Part shown: in pieces, positions 33,214 through 44,518 of the stretch
Layout of the letters: each line of letters starts with the position of its first letter
Numbering within the stretch: position 1 is the stretch's first letter
Source of the DNA: Enchytraeus crypticus
Lineage: Eukaryota > Annelida > Clitellata > Enchytraeida > Enchytraeidae
Direction: 5' to 3'
Length of the DNA stretch: 64,000 nucleotides
Assembly: GCA_905160935.1 (NCBI GenBank)
Contig: CAJHZI010000428.1
Coordinates: 1,076,218 to 1,140,217 of the forward strand
The notes under the pieces: model-generated
Databases searched by the model: none
Told to the model about the DNA's origin: nothing
What the model saw: the letters and a program-made list of their open reading frames with translations, nothing else
Position numbers and translations under genes: made by a program

Positions 33214-33545
33214 CACCGCCTCCAGTGTTATAGAACAGGGCGACTATGAGACAAGAAGGCGTGACCTAGACGATTAGCACCGCCTCCAGTGTTATAGAAA
33301 AGGTGACTATGAGACAAGAAGGCGTGGCCTAGACGATTAGCACCACCTCCAGTGTTATAGAAAAGGTGACTATGAGGCAAGAAGGCGTGGCCTAAACTAT
33401 TAGAACCGCCTGTAGTGTAATAGAACAGTGTGGCCATAAGTAAAGAAGGTGTGGCCTAGACGACTAGCTCCGCCTCCTTTGTCTTAGACCAGGGTTACTA
33501 TAAGAAATGAAGGCGTGGTCTAAGTGACAAGTACCGCCTCCTATG
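33150..33545 (+). repeat. 64-bp minisatellite derived from the NAV terminal exon
   Basis: Units of 63-64 bases start CCGCCTCCAGTGTTATAGAA at 33,152 (the coding copy), 33,216, 33,280, 33,343, 33,406, 33,470 and 33,534. Each includes the last 20 codons and most keep the stop (GACGATTAG). Later copies are progressively diverged, so the coding copy appears to be the founder. Confidence 0.93.
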
Positions 33546-33597
33546 AGATTGACCTGTCTATGTAACTCTGTGTACAATCTGTCCTATAACTCTACTC

Positions 33598-33862
33598 ACA
33601 AACTCTATAAGTGTAGTACACTTAGGTGTGTTAAGTGAAGTACACGAGGATGTGTTAAGTGAAGTACACTTAGGTGTGTTAAGTGAAGTACACGAGGATG
33701 TGTTAAGTGAAGTACACTTAGGTATGTTAAGTGAAGTACACTTATGTGTGTTAAGTGTAGTTCAGCGGGGTGAGTTAAGTGTAGTATACTTAGGTGTCTT
33801 AAGTTAAGTTACCAGGGTGTGTTAAGTGAAGTGTACCAGGATGTATTAAGTGTAGGTGTACA
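33598..33862. repeat. TTAAGTGAAGTACACTTAGG minisatellite in NAV 3' UTR
   Basis: About ten units of 23-26 bases (GTTAAGTGAAGTACACGAGG and relatives). Confidence 0.9.
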
Positions 33863-33875
33863 GAGGTGTGTTAAT

Positions 33876-33904
33876 AATAAATGTTCGAATAGTAGCTTAA
33901 TAAA
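33876..33904 (+). terminator. NAV: Candidate polyadenylation signals of NAV
   Basis: AATAAA at 33,876-33,881 and again at 33,899-33,904, about 670 bases after the stop and just beyond the UTR minisatellite. In such AT-rich sequence this is suggestive only. Confidence 0.4.
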
Positions 33905-34849
33905 TATTAATCTAAATTAAATCATTTGCGTCAACATTAATTAAGATTTCTAAGACTAAAAATAGGGGTATGTTTGCGGATAATAAATTTTCTTAAGATT
34001 TTCTTATTAAATTGGCATTTAGCCACTGATGTTTTGGTCAGCCTTTGTAACAACGATTTTAATTACTAACCTTTATCAAAAATATGAAATTACTTCATAG
34101 TCGTATGCTAAATTAATTGGCACATTTTAAAATTAGGACTTAAATTATCACTTCTTTGTATTACTTTCTTAACAATATTGGTCCAGGAAGCGCAATTGTT
34201 TAAAATGTTTTCTCGATGGATGTCATCTTGTAGTCATCAAAGTCAATTTTGTCATAACTTCGATAAGTTTATTCGATAAGTTTATTTTTTCCCGTAAAAT
34301 AAATTTTGATTTAACCTCGTTCAGTTAATTTTTTTAAACTATTATATATAATCTTTTATTCACTAATTCTTGGCAGAAAACACGCACATATACAATTACA
34401 TTGCAAAACGTGACACAACAGAATACATATAAAAAAGTGCACATAAAAGTTTAACAATTTCAAATTTTTCACAAACTGCACAATAGTTAAAACAGAGCAT
34501 TTTTTAAATAGCGCCAGAATTTATAACGAATACTCGACAAAGAGTCATTGCTATCTATGGCAAATTTACTTTTAATATTTAAATAATCAATGTAATCGGG
34601 AGAGTCCAAATGCTGCTTAGCACTTAACTTATCAGTAATTATTAAGAGTTTTTAAATATAATAAAAATCAACAGTGGAAAAACGACGGCTAAATCGCCCG
34701 AATGCATCATGAGCGATGAACGAGAGTCATTGGTTGAACTGTTAACTCTGTTTAAGTCATTCTGTAATATCCACTGATATTTGTCAGTAAAACAATAATA
34801 TTGAAAATATTGAAGTCGCTGTAATGCCGTAATTGCCTTAACCAATTTA

Positions 34850-35095
34850 GAAAACTTAAGCTGTACTTGGCATGCTATGAGCATATTGTGAGAAAGGCAG
34901 ATGAGGATGTAGTAAAGAGAGTTTGGAGGGAAGAGCTGATGTTAAGCTAGAGAGAGGTAGACCACAATTGATGCGGGATGCGGTGATTAAGAAGGACATG
35001 AAAAATAGCGGATTGACTGATGATATGATGCATGACAGAGAGGATTGAAAGAGGTCTATTTGTATCCCGACCCGAGTTAAACTGGGTGGTGATGA
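34850..35095 (+). pseudogene. LINE-2 C-terminus and 3' tail
   Basis: Reads HIVRKADEDVVKRVWREELM, then RGRPQLMRDAVIKKDMKNSG, DDMMHDREDWKR and the tail TATTTGTATCCCGACCCGAG TTAAACTGGG. The RGRPxxxWxDxVxxDMxxxG pattern is typical of the C-terminus of RTE/Jockey-type LINEs. It ties the GATGAT-tailed fragments elsewhere to this family. Confidence 0.78.
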
Positions 35096-35435
35096 AGCTA
35101 TACGTGGCATGCCTAGATACAAGACCAAATTAAATTGAATTCTCTTCTATTTCATTCAGCAGATGTAAGCATAACATGAGTTTGCATTAGTTAGAGATGC
35201 TAGCGTATTATTTTAGGAATTGGTTACGGTTTGTTCTTGTTTTTGTTCTCAGTTTTGTTGTATTTGTAACGTGATTTGTGATTATTTCTGTTAAATCTTA
35301 GATTCTGTTAAAGTTAACTGTTTTGTTTATTCGTGAATTCTTTCAGATTCATTAGTCTGTTCAGATATTTTCAATTCGTTTTCAGTTATTAATTATCGAC
35401 TCATTGACAATTGAATGAATTGTACAGAGACGTAA

Positions 35436-35815
35436 TTTATAGTAAGCTTGTCGTCGGTGGCAATTGGGCAGAAATTGTTGAAGAAAAAGGAAAATTATAT
35501 GAGCAGTTATTATTTCATGAGGCAGAAATAAAAGGATGAATACAAAATAATGAAACCATCTAAAGTAATAGGGGAAATGTACTAAAATTGACACGAAGGC
35601 CTTATACGTTACACAATTAAGTGCTGGGTTTCCCTGCTAAGGCAGAAATTGTTATAAAGAACAGAAAGCTATCTAAGCAGTTATTATTTCATGAGGCGGA
35701 AATTCTTGAAGACAACAGAAAATTATCTCAGCTGTTGTTATTTCAAGACGATGTTGAAGCTGATGTTGAATATACCATAGATGGATATCCCAACATGAGT
35801 TGTTAAGAACCGTAG
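35436..35815 (+). pseudogene. Short coding-like tandem repeat (AEI...LLFHE), unrecognised
   Basis: Three imperfect units of about 62-70 bases encode AEIVEEKGKLYEQLLFHE, AEIVIKNRKLSKQLLFHE and AEILEDNRKLSQLLLFQD, the last followed by DVEADVEYTIDGYPNMSC and a stop at 35,804. The first unit is cut by a stop and is out of frame with the others. ILEDNRKLSQ faintly recalls dystrophin/dystrobrevin coiled coils, but I would not assign it. It could be a decayed gene fragment or a repeat. Confidence 0.4.
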
Positions 35816-35849
35816 TCAGTTTTGTCTATTATCCATTTACCGGTCCCAG

Positions 35850-35960
35850 GACTGTTCTAGATTGTAATATCTAGTTGGCTAGCCAGGGATTCGAACCAGC
35901 GACGCTTCAGTGTGCCTCGTAATGTTGGTAAGATTGTACTACCCTGTCATTCTCTGTAAA
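35850..35960 (-). other. tRNA-like sequence, reverse strand
   Basis: On the minus strand CGCTGGTTCGAATCCCTGGC is a perfect B box. The 5' half is not convincingly tRNA-like. Confidence 0.35.
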
Positions 35961-36850
35961 CATACGCGTATTGTACGTCAATTTGCGATAATTTAAGCTT
36001 TTGTATTCTCCTACTTAGTCAACTTGTTCAGAAAAGTGCAGATTTTGTAATCAGATGTAAAGAAGTAACGAGCAAGTTATTAACGTGATTTACTGATTGT
36101 TTTCGTAATCTTTCGTTTGTTTTTCTTGTTTTAATTCTTTTGTTTCCGCGTTTGTTTGTTAAACACAGCTACACTAGTTTTATATCATATACTCATTCTG
36201 CTTCTTCTCTCCGAGTGCTCTCTCTCTCTCTCTCTCTCACTCTCTCTTCTTGATCTATACTTTCTCAATAAACACTTTCTTGGCAATATACACGACACCT
36301 ACTTTACATCGACTTCGTGCACTTTCTGAAAATACCTTACTAAAATACATTTTCTGGTTAAAGTGAAATACCGTAATTGGATTTAATTGTAAATAGAGTA
36401 CGAATTTATTTTTTCGCCTTGCAGTATATAAACACTGCATTATATTTGAACGATCAGCTAGCTGAAATCGCCATTGATTTAGAATGAATATTTGGTTAAA
36501 GATCTGTAAATAATTCATAGTTTCACGGGTGTGTGTAACATGACGTTGTATATTATCTAATTAATTAACAAGCTCTATGGGCAGAAAATATTTGCCATTT
36601 ATTGGCAAATATTTGACTTAGGCTGAAACAGCGTTTTATTCGATCATGAAATATTTTCGACAAATAAAGTATATTCAGTGTTTCCTAGATTTTAACTTGT
36701 GCTTATTGTATGTATAAACTTAGTGTTGTGTTCGATTTGTTCAATTTCGTAAATGAGTGTTTGTTTTAAGTCTGTAATATTTATTGTATTTTGAGGTGTT
36801 AATTTATTATCTGTACTTTATATTATTAATTCTGCATTTATTTTTATTAC

Positions 36851-36851
<1 letters not shown>

Positions 36852-36927
<76 letters not shown>
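36852..36927. repeat. (AT)n microsatellite
   Basis: About 70 bases of uninterrupted TA dinucleotide. Confidence 0.95.
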
Positions 36928-36934
<7 letters not shown>

Positions 36935-37424
36935 GATCTCAATTATAATTAGCATTCGTGGTATTTGTGTATTGTTTAGCTTTATTATACTATTAGTCCG
37001 TCGTAAGTTATGCATATTATTTGTTTTATTCATTTCTCCTTTACTTTTATTATCTGCCCTAATTTAAATATGTTACAGTGAAAATAATAACTTGTGCGGT
37101 TTGTTTATTTGCAAATTTATTGCTAATTTGCGTATCTATTGATAATTTGCATATTTCTGGCTAATTTGCATATTTCTTGCTAATTTGCATATTTCTTGCT
37201 AATTTGCATTGGCTATCTATTCGTGGAATTAATATATTTCTTGTTGATTTTAAGTTTATTTATGCTACTGATACAACAGTACTGACTGTTATACTGCACC
37301 ACGCTGATTGTAACAAAGTGTAAGTCACTTCTTTTAGATGCCTTGTCGTTTATTAAAGATTATAAAGTATTTATGTCCGCAACTTTGCGTATTATTATAA
37401 TTACTTTCTCTTCTGCACATGTTT

Positions 37425-37516
37425 TTCAGATCGTTTGCGGTGAATCGATTTGTAGTGACATGTGATGGGGGGACGTCCCTGACATCATCCTTGTATGAGA
37501 AAACGGACGTTAAACC

Positions 37517-37557
<41 letters not shown>

Positions 37558-37572
37558 TACTATTATTAATAT
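37425..37572 (+). mobile_element. TTA-tailed element copy
   Basis: GATCGTTTGCGGTGAATCGA TTTGTAGTGACATGTGATGG, then GACGTCCCTGACATCATCCT TGTATGAGAAAACGGACGTT and AAACCTTTATTATTATT. Close copies lie at 38,625-38,735 and (3' part) 40,395-40,465. Confidence 0.82.
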
Positions 37573-37621
37573 CGATCAGCGACATCTGGTAGCAAGACCC
37601 TGATGTGTCTTGTGTTGGATG

Positions 37622-37752
37622 AGGAATCGAACATTAAACATTGATAGATGATGACGTTAATCATTGATTAATAGATGATGACGTTAATCATTGATTAATA
37701 GATGATGACGTTAATCATTGATTAATAGATGATGACGTTAATCATTGATTGC
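37622..37752. repeat. 27-bp minisatellite
   Basis: Four copies of GATGATGACGTTAATCATTG ATTAATA. ACGTTAA within it resembles the shared tail module. Confidence 0.9.
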
Positions 37753-37875
37753 TGATTACAATAATCCTTAATTAATTCTTGATTTTTACATTATACTTCA
37801 TCATGACGAAGAAATGGCCGTTAAATTTCACAGACATACAAATACACGCTCAATCAGTGACATACAAACACACAT

Positions 37876-38016
37876 GGCGGGAGCCAGTGGCGAAGTCGGT
37901 AAAATACTCCACCGCGGATCAGTAGGTGCTGGGTTCAAATCCTGGGTTCTCCCGTCACTGACATCGCTTTCGAGTGAGGAAACTAGCGTTAACCTTAGCT
38001 TTACCAGCTTTACATG
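37876..38016 (+). mobile_element. SINE-A copy, full length
   Basis: GCGGGAGCCAGTGGCGAAGT through GGGTTCAAATCC to CTTTACCAGCTTTA. A (CA)n-rich ACACAC tract follows at 38,020-38,115. Confidence 0.9.
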
Positions 38017-38234
38017 CGCAAATACGCACTGACACACACGAGCACATACACACATACACTCACATACGCACACACATACAGACTCACATACGCACGCACA
38101 TACACAAACACACGCACATACGATCAAGTACAACAAATCACGAATTATTTTAATTGAAATTCGACTTTAACGAGTTGACAATAAGAACGAGACATATTCA
38201 CCGGTTAGCATTGTTCACATCAGCATCAGCACAG

Positions 38235-38325
38235 CTGCTACGCGCTAATAGACGAGTAGCAAATCAGTTAAAGGTTTCGCCTGCAGAGCAACAGGTGCGA
38301 GGTTCAAACCACCCCTAAGCGTTCA
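38235..38325 (+). other. tRNA-like sequence
   Basis: TAGCAAATCAGTTAAAGG and a B box AGGTTCAAACC are spaced as in tRNA-derived SINE heads. Confidence 0.35.
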
Positions 38326-38609
38326 CAGGTATATTGAAGAGTTTACACTTACATTAAATTCAGATTTAGTCTTACATTAGATTTCATAAAATTCAATTTA
38401 ATTAAATCGTTAATCAAACAATCCACAACTTTGAAGGGTGAATCTATTTGAGAGTAAACAGTAGACAGTGAGTGACTACTGCAGAAGATTTCTAAGTACA
38501 ACTTACGACTGACAGTACAGTTTATGACTGTAAGCGTTATGACTGAACAGTTATAAGCACAAATGCTTACAACTTATGACACACGGGATCTTTTTCTTTC
38601 TCTTCAGCA

Positions 38610-38738
38610 CATGTTTTCTTTCAGATCGTTTGGGGTGAATCGATTTGTGGTGACATGTGATGGGGGAACGTCCCTAACACAATCCTTGTATGAGGAAATC
38701 GACGTTAATCCTTTAGTATTATTTATTATAGGAGCGTC
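38610..38738 (+). mobile_element. TTA-tailed element copy
   Basis: GATCGTTTGGGGTGAATCGA, GGAACGTCCCTAACACAATC and GGAAATCGACGTTAATCC match the copy at 37,425. Confidence 0.82.
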
Positions 38739-39611
38739 GATTTTATGACCGCCGTGTTATGACAGACATTACCAATAAAATCCGAGTACAAATTATGACC
38801 AAAAGAAAGTCATAAGGTTTCATACTCACGGCGGACTGTACATTTCAATGCACAAAGCGTAATAGTTGCACACATAAACGTGTACAACGTAAACAAAATG
38901 ATTGCAGCGAAATAAACGATGAAAGTGATTCAAGCGAGTAAAACTGGCAAGTAAATACACACATACACACAGACGTACATTCAGCCATACTAAGCAGCAC
39001 AATGAAAACAATAAATAAACCGGGCTGAAACGTTCTCTTAATTATTACGTACAAAAAGTCATCTGCATAATTATAATTATCAATAAACTTTCATATTCAC
39101 GAGATGTCGCAAAGCAACACGTAGATGTCTATCCCCTGTTATACGATATGACGCAAAAAATACTCTACAGCACGACCTGTGCATTAGTTCACAAAACACC
39201 ACAATATTGCGAAAAAATTCGCTTTAAATCCTAAATATTAAACTTTACGATTCACCTTTAAACAGAAACTCTAACGTTAGCCTATAACAACAAACTAACC
39301 GAATAACCAAGCCAATATCATCCATGACGATGTCGGGCACCCTAGTACATATTCTAGTTACGTCGCAGGGAAGCAGAGAATTAAATTAAGGGTCCTGTAA
39401 ATGCCCGATAAATACGTTACTCAAAAAAGCTGCTCTAGGATTCGAACCCACGATCTTCAAAGTAATGCCAAATATGCCATATACAGATTCATAAAGCTTT
39501 AAATGCATGTCTAACAACTGGGCCATAATATATTTTAAATATATAACATACATATTAATATATTAAATAATATAATGTGTATTAATTATATCCTATGTAT
39601 TAAATATATAA

Positions 39612-39612
39612 A

Positions 39613-39675
<63 letters not shown>
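39612..39675. repeat. (AT)n microsatellite
   Basis: About 60 bases of TA dinucleotide within AT-rich sequence. Confidence 0.95.
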
Positions 39676-39677
<2 letters not shown>

Positions 39678-40389
39678 GTCAAATCAACAACTACAACATT
39701 GATATTACTACTATTGTAAAATAATTAAACTTGGTATTCGGTATTAATCACATTTACTGCATAGAGCAACGAGTCGGCAGCGAAACAGTCACTTTTAATA
39801 ACATTACACCATTTATATTTTAATATTGCAATACACTCACAAATAATTAGTTGCTGCTAATAATTACCATGTTAAGCATTATTTATCAGCAACAATATAT
39901 AGTAGATCTGAGCGCTGTCTTACTATGATATCGCAAACACAAGTAAACTACACAAAGTCTACAAATAATTAGGTCGCCTTCACGCAACTTGACAATGTGC
40001 GCAGCTGAAACCACCAAGCATCTAAAGATTATTTATTTTAAATAGTATTAAAGTATTTTTCTAAAATTTACCAGCTACAGTTGCAAGTCGCATTTTCAAT
40101 ACGCTAAAGTAACATTTTAAAAAGAGTTGGCGTTGGCATTTGGCCAAAAATAATTATGTCGAAATTTAAAGGAAAAAGAAATTGATAAAAAAAGGTGTTA
40201 CAAGAAGTTCAAGAGTTTAAATGATTTAGCATCACTATGATCGATTAAGGTTCATTTATTATTTAAAATTCTCTCAGTAATTAAAACACCCAAACACTAA
40301 GAACAAATATATAATAAGCTTATTCAGACAATTTTTGATTTGTATCCAGCACATTCCAGTAATGTTGGTATTAAACACTAGTACTCTAG

Positions 40390-40465
40390 TTCCACATCCC
40401 TGACATCATCCTTGTATGAGGAAACGGACGTTAAACCTTTAATATTATTATTATTATTAGTTAAA
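40390..40465 (+). mobile_element. TTA-tailed element, 3' part
   Basis: CCACATCCCTGACATCATCC TTGTATGAGGAAACGGACGT TAAACCTTTAATATTATTA, the cleanest version of the shared tail. Confidence 0.8.
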
Positions 40466-40682
40466 ACAGAAACCACTTGTAAATCACTACAACTGTACTC
40501 TACTCTTTACTCTTAATGTATTCAATACGTATCCATACACCATTTCTGTTAATATGCCCATTGCGTATCTGTACATAGTTATTTACAAGTGTGCCGTGGC
40601 TCTAAATGAAACAACTAATCTGGCGCCTACAACCTCACATAACACCTTTCTTATGGGCTTGTTTGTTAAACATAAACAATTG

Positions 40683-40766
40683 TCAATATTGTCGGGGATT
40701 TGAACCCCGCACATACTGATCCGAGGTCGAGTATCTTATCGACATCGCCACTGGCTCCAGCGAGTC
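40683..40766 (-). mobile_element. SINE-A head, reverse
   Basis: GGGATTTGAACCCCGCACAT to GCCACTGGCTCCAGC is the head half with an intact B box; the 3' half is missing. A decayed forward copy (CCGACTGCGGATCGGTCTGC ... AACTGACGTAG) follows at 40,800-40,905. Confidence 0.82.
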
Positions 40767-41099
40767 CAGCCTGTGAGAGTATGCTGTGTCGGCTCCGTAT
40801 ATCTACGTAAGGCACCCGACTGCGGATCGGTCTGCGCAGCTTTCAATTCTAAAGCTCGTCCCGTCAATGATGAGCTTTCGAGACAGGAAACTGACGTAGT
40901 TTCCTTTAACTACGTCGTCAAATAATAATATAAGACATATTGCGAAGTGATAGGTAATGCAGCACATAGAAAGAAACACATACTGTGTCATATAACAAGA
41001 ACTAACGGTAGCGGTTGAATTAGCAAACCCATTCCAGCATTTGTCGTCGTTTAAGATCACATGTTGCCGAGATAAGCTCTCTTTTTCACATGATCAAGT

Positions 41100-41185
41100 A
41101 TCTAGCAGCTTGGATTAACCGGCAGAACACCCGTCTTTCAATCATGAGGTCAAGTGTTCGAAGCTAAATCGAAACTTCTCTATAG
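41100..41185 (+). other. tRNA-like sequence
   Basis: GCTTGGATTAACCGGCAGAA (A box-like) and AGGTCAAGTGTTCGAAGCT (B box-like) have tRNA-like spacing. Confidence 0.35.
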
Positions 41186-41284
41186 GTATTTCATAAAGTT
41201 GAACACATGGAGAAGTTTCGTATAGATAGCGTCATGCTCATTGGGCACAAGGATTATATCAGTAGTGATACAACAAGCAGCACT

Positions 41285-41475
41285 CAACCAAAAACTTCTC
41301 TCTCTTTTAGTGTACTGCCCACTGGCAAGTCCATGGTATATAACGCCTCCACTCTTTGTCTTCCGCTCTCCTCTTCATGTCCACATATGAGTGGGTCTTT
41401 AAATAATCTAAAATATCTAATCTCGGCCTGCCCCTGCCTCTTTTTCCTTCCTTTCTCCAAAAACTTAAGATTTCG
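41285..41475 (-). pseudogene. LINE-1 3' end, reverse
   Basis: On the minus strand: TGAAGAGGAGAGCGGAAGAC, GGCGTTATATACCATGGACT TGCCAGTGGGCAGTACACTA AAAGAGAGAG, with the preceding codons of the LINE C-terminus (TTTAAAGACCCACTCATATG). Confidence 0.85.
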
Positions 41476-41524
41476 ATAAATCTGCTAATGAAATGTAAAG
41501 AGAAAGACAGTAACTAAATAATCA

Positions 41525-41525
41525 A

Positions 41526-41571
<46 letters not shown>

Positions 41572-41820
41572 GTTTTTTAAGTTTTTTTAAAGTTAAATTT
41601 AAGTTTTTTTTTAAAACTTTTAATTAAATAAAGTCTCTTTTATCTTATTTTTTAGCCCAGGGTCCTTTACAGCCCAGGGCATTTTAAAAAAAATAAATAA
41701 ATAATAATAATAATAATAATAATACTAATAAGCTCCAACAACTTCTATAGCGGTGTCATGACTGGTGTCGGGTCTTCAAGACTGCTTTACAGGTTCCTGG
41801 CTTAAAAATCTAATTAATAT
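41525..41820 (-). mobile_element. ATT-rich tract and 5S-SINE body end
   Basis: (AAT)n runs at 41,527-41,570 and 41,695-41,730. Between 41,735 and 41,800 lies AACTTCTATAGCGGTGTCAT GACTGG ... GGTCTTCAAGACTGCTTTAC, the same element end as 12,420-12,475. Confidence 0.55.
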
Positions 41821-42054
41821 ATCATTTCAAACGTCGAGAATTATAAAAATTCTCTAAATTGCGAATCTGAATTAACCAGACAATTATCAAATTAAAGCGC
41901 TATTCATCACGCTCTCTCTCAGCCCTAATTAATAATAATAATTATATTTAGTTAATTAATGTAATTATAGTCACATATTAAAATGTTTCTTCATATTATT
42001 ATAAATTATATTATATTATAAACCTCATAATTAGAATTAATTAGAGCTCGAGCT

Positions 42055-42175
42055 TTAATGGGTCGCTCATGCTCCAGATTTGCAAAGTTCTAGTCGCTAC
42101 ACCGATTGTGGCATTATACCACCAGGCTACTTGACCTTCACTGTCCATTCAACGCTACAGTAGCATTTAGCTTAA
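42055..42175 (-). mobile_element. tRNA-like repeat, second copy
   Basis: Minus strand AGTAGCCTGGTGGTATAATG CCACAATCGGTGTAGCGACT AGAACTTTGC shares CACAATCGGTGTAGCGACTA with 27,985-28,060, so it is a dispersed family. Confidence 0.55.
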
Positions 42176-43894
42176 AGTGGCGCTTTATAAATATACTTAT
42201 CAATATCTTCATTAGTAATACCTCTGCATAGGCAGACATTGTCTTCAACAGCACGACCAAATGTAAAATCCATGTCTAATACAATTGCAACCACATCGAA
42301 ATCTCTTGCATAAATAAATCCACCGCTCGCGAGAAAAAGGTATTTTTTAAGTCCTTAATTTCAATCCGATTGAAAGTCATCACAACGCGTAGGCACCACT
42401 GAACAAATACAGAAATTCACCGGAAGATAATTTCTCAAAAAATTACGATCGCATCAAACAAGAATAGTAAAGCATACTGAATGCATCGCCGGGTTTCAAA
42501 AGGCAGACCAGATTCTGTAAAATATAGCAAAAATACAAACAGCCTTTTCACTGGGATAGTCTTATAGAGCAAGTACAGTTCAAGCTTTGATCTGGCAGAG
42601 AGACAACGTATATATTCTTGTACATAATCATAAACGAGGAGATATGTGAGAAATGCTAATGATACATAAATTATACTATACTTACACATAATTATTAAAT
42701 AATCATAATTATAATTATTATTACAATTATTATATGAATTATTAAATAAATATCTATGATTATGCAATAATAAATATAATTATACACAACACGGCTTGTT
42801 CTAACCATTAATTGCTTCAAAAGTTAACAATTTTAACGATAAATGGTTAAAAAACGAAGAGTGGTGTAAAAAAAAAATATTATAGAATTTTGAAGCTGCT
42901 AAAGTGTAGTACCATTTATACAGTGTGATATTATATTCACTATTGTATAATTCTGTATAATTATGTGAAATTATATTGTAGTTATGTGTAAGTATAGTAT
43001 AATTATGTGCAATTAGCATTTCTCACATCTCTCCTCATTCATGATCATGTACGTCACTACAAAAGATGATTCTAGACATCTGACAAGTAGACAACATTTC
43101 AAATCATCAAAGAACAATTGAACGTCTGTTTCACATTCTGTGGACGACATCGGCTGGTAACAAATGCAATGTAACAGCCTAGTTATAATCTAACAGAACA
43201 CGGCTTGTGCTACACGTGTGAATGTAAACATGTTCTACCGTCATCTGTTTCAGACAAATCAATCAATCGTTTTTGTTATAAATCAATCAATCGCCTTCAT
43301 ATGAATCAACAAATAGCTTTGCAGGCTGATATTACAAAATCAAACATCATAATATTAGCCGTTTTGAAATTATTCATTCTAATCTAGCCATCTTTCGCCA
43401 GCCATTCAAAAACTAGAAGTTTAAAAATCAAATCTACTTTGGCCGATTGCAGCCAGTCTTAGAAGTATTGACTCAAGCATTGACAAGTCGATAGACGCTA
43501 TTTGCTCTCTTATAGAACACCTAAAGAACTCATTGATCATTAATGATAGTCACCCACGAACGAGGAAACTGAAGGTAAATCACGCTTCGCACATAACACA
43601 ATAAATATAAGACTGCTTCTCAATCAGCAGATAATATCGGTGACGTCTCAGACAACACGTGGAGTTCACAGACACACAATGGCAGTTTAGCATAGAGAAG
43701 ATAACAACAACAATACAGGAATAGAGATAAATAGAACTGATTGCGTCTAACACAATCCAGCCATCTGGTGATTATACAGTACTAATAAAAGATTTAAAAT
43801 CCGTTTCCTCGTGCAAGGTTGGTATCAGGATTATAACAGATACCACAGTAACAGTTTACCTAAAACTTACAATAGTTACTATAGTAACAGTCGC

Positions 43895-44110
43895 TTAGTG
43901 TTGTAGCAGATATCTAGTGTTGTAGCATGCCTCTAGTGTTGTAGCATGCCCCTAGTGTTGTAGCATGCCTCTAGTGTTGTAGCATGCCCCTAGTGTTATA
44001 GCATGCCCCTAGTGTTTACCAGATATCAGGTGATGAAACATATATCAGGTGATGTAACAGATACCAGGTGCTGTAGCAGATATCAGGTGATGTAGCAGAT
44101 ATCTAGTGTT
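43895..44110. repeat. GTGTTGTAGCATGCCCCTA minisatellite
   Basis: About ten units of 18-22 bases: GTTGTAGCATGCCTCTAGT, later AGATATCAGGTGATGTAGC. Confidence 0.88.
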
Positions 44111-44189
44111 AAAACTAAACCTTCTCTGGCAGATAATATAAAACATCAGTTAACGTTTAATTTGGTGGGACTTGCCCTCCACCCGTTTG

Positions 44190-44470
44190 ACCTTTAGAGG
44201 TCTGATTCTATTTTCTCCAGCCCCACCAGATTCTATTTTCTCTAGGCCCACCAGATTCCTTTTTCTCTAGGCCCACCAGATTCTATTTTCTCTAGCCACA
44301 CCAGATTCTAATTTCTCCATCCCCACCAGATTCTATTTTCTCCAACCCACCAGATTCTATTTTCTCCAGCCCCACCAGATTCTATTTTCTCCACCCCCAC
44401 CAGATTCTATTTTCTCCAGCCGCATCAAGCCGCACCAGATTCTATTTTCTCTATTCTATTTTCTCTAATC
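44190..44470. repeat. CCCCACCAGATTCTATTTTC minisatellite
   Basis: About eleven units of 20-25 bases lying 50-330 bases beyond the stop of the minus-strand gene, in its probable 3' UTR. Confidence 0.9.
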
Positions 44471-44518
44471 GTCGAGCGCTGCATGACCCTGTTCAAGTGT
44501 AATTAGTAAACGACCCGT

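Larger units (their letters stand above)
33905..44189. other. Intergenic region between NAV and the minus-strand gene
   Basis: No gene recognised. AT-rich with LINE, SINE and simple repeats listed separately. Stretches with nothing I can name include 33,905-34,850, 35,100-35,430, 36,255-36,850, 36,930-37,420, 38,340-38,610, 38,840-39,420, 39,680-40,390, 41,820-42,050 and 42,180-43,780. Confidence 0.55.
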
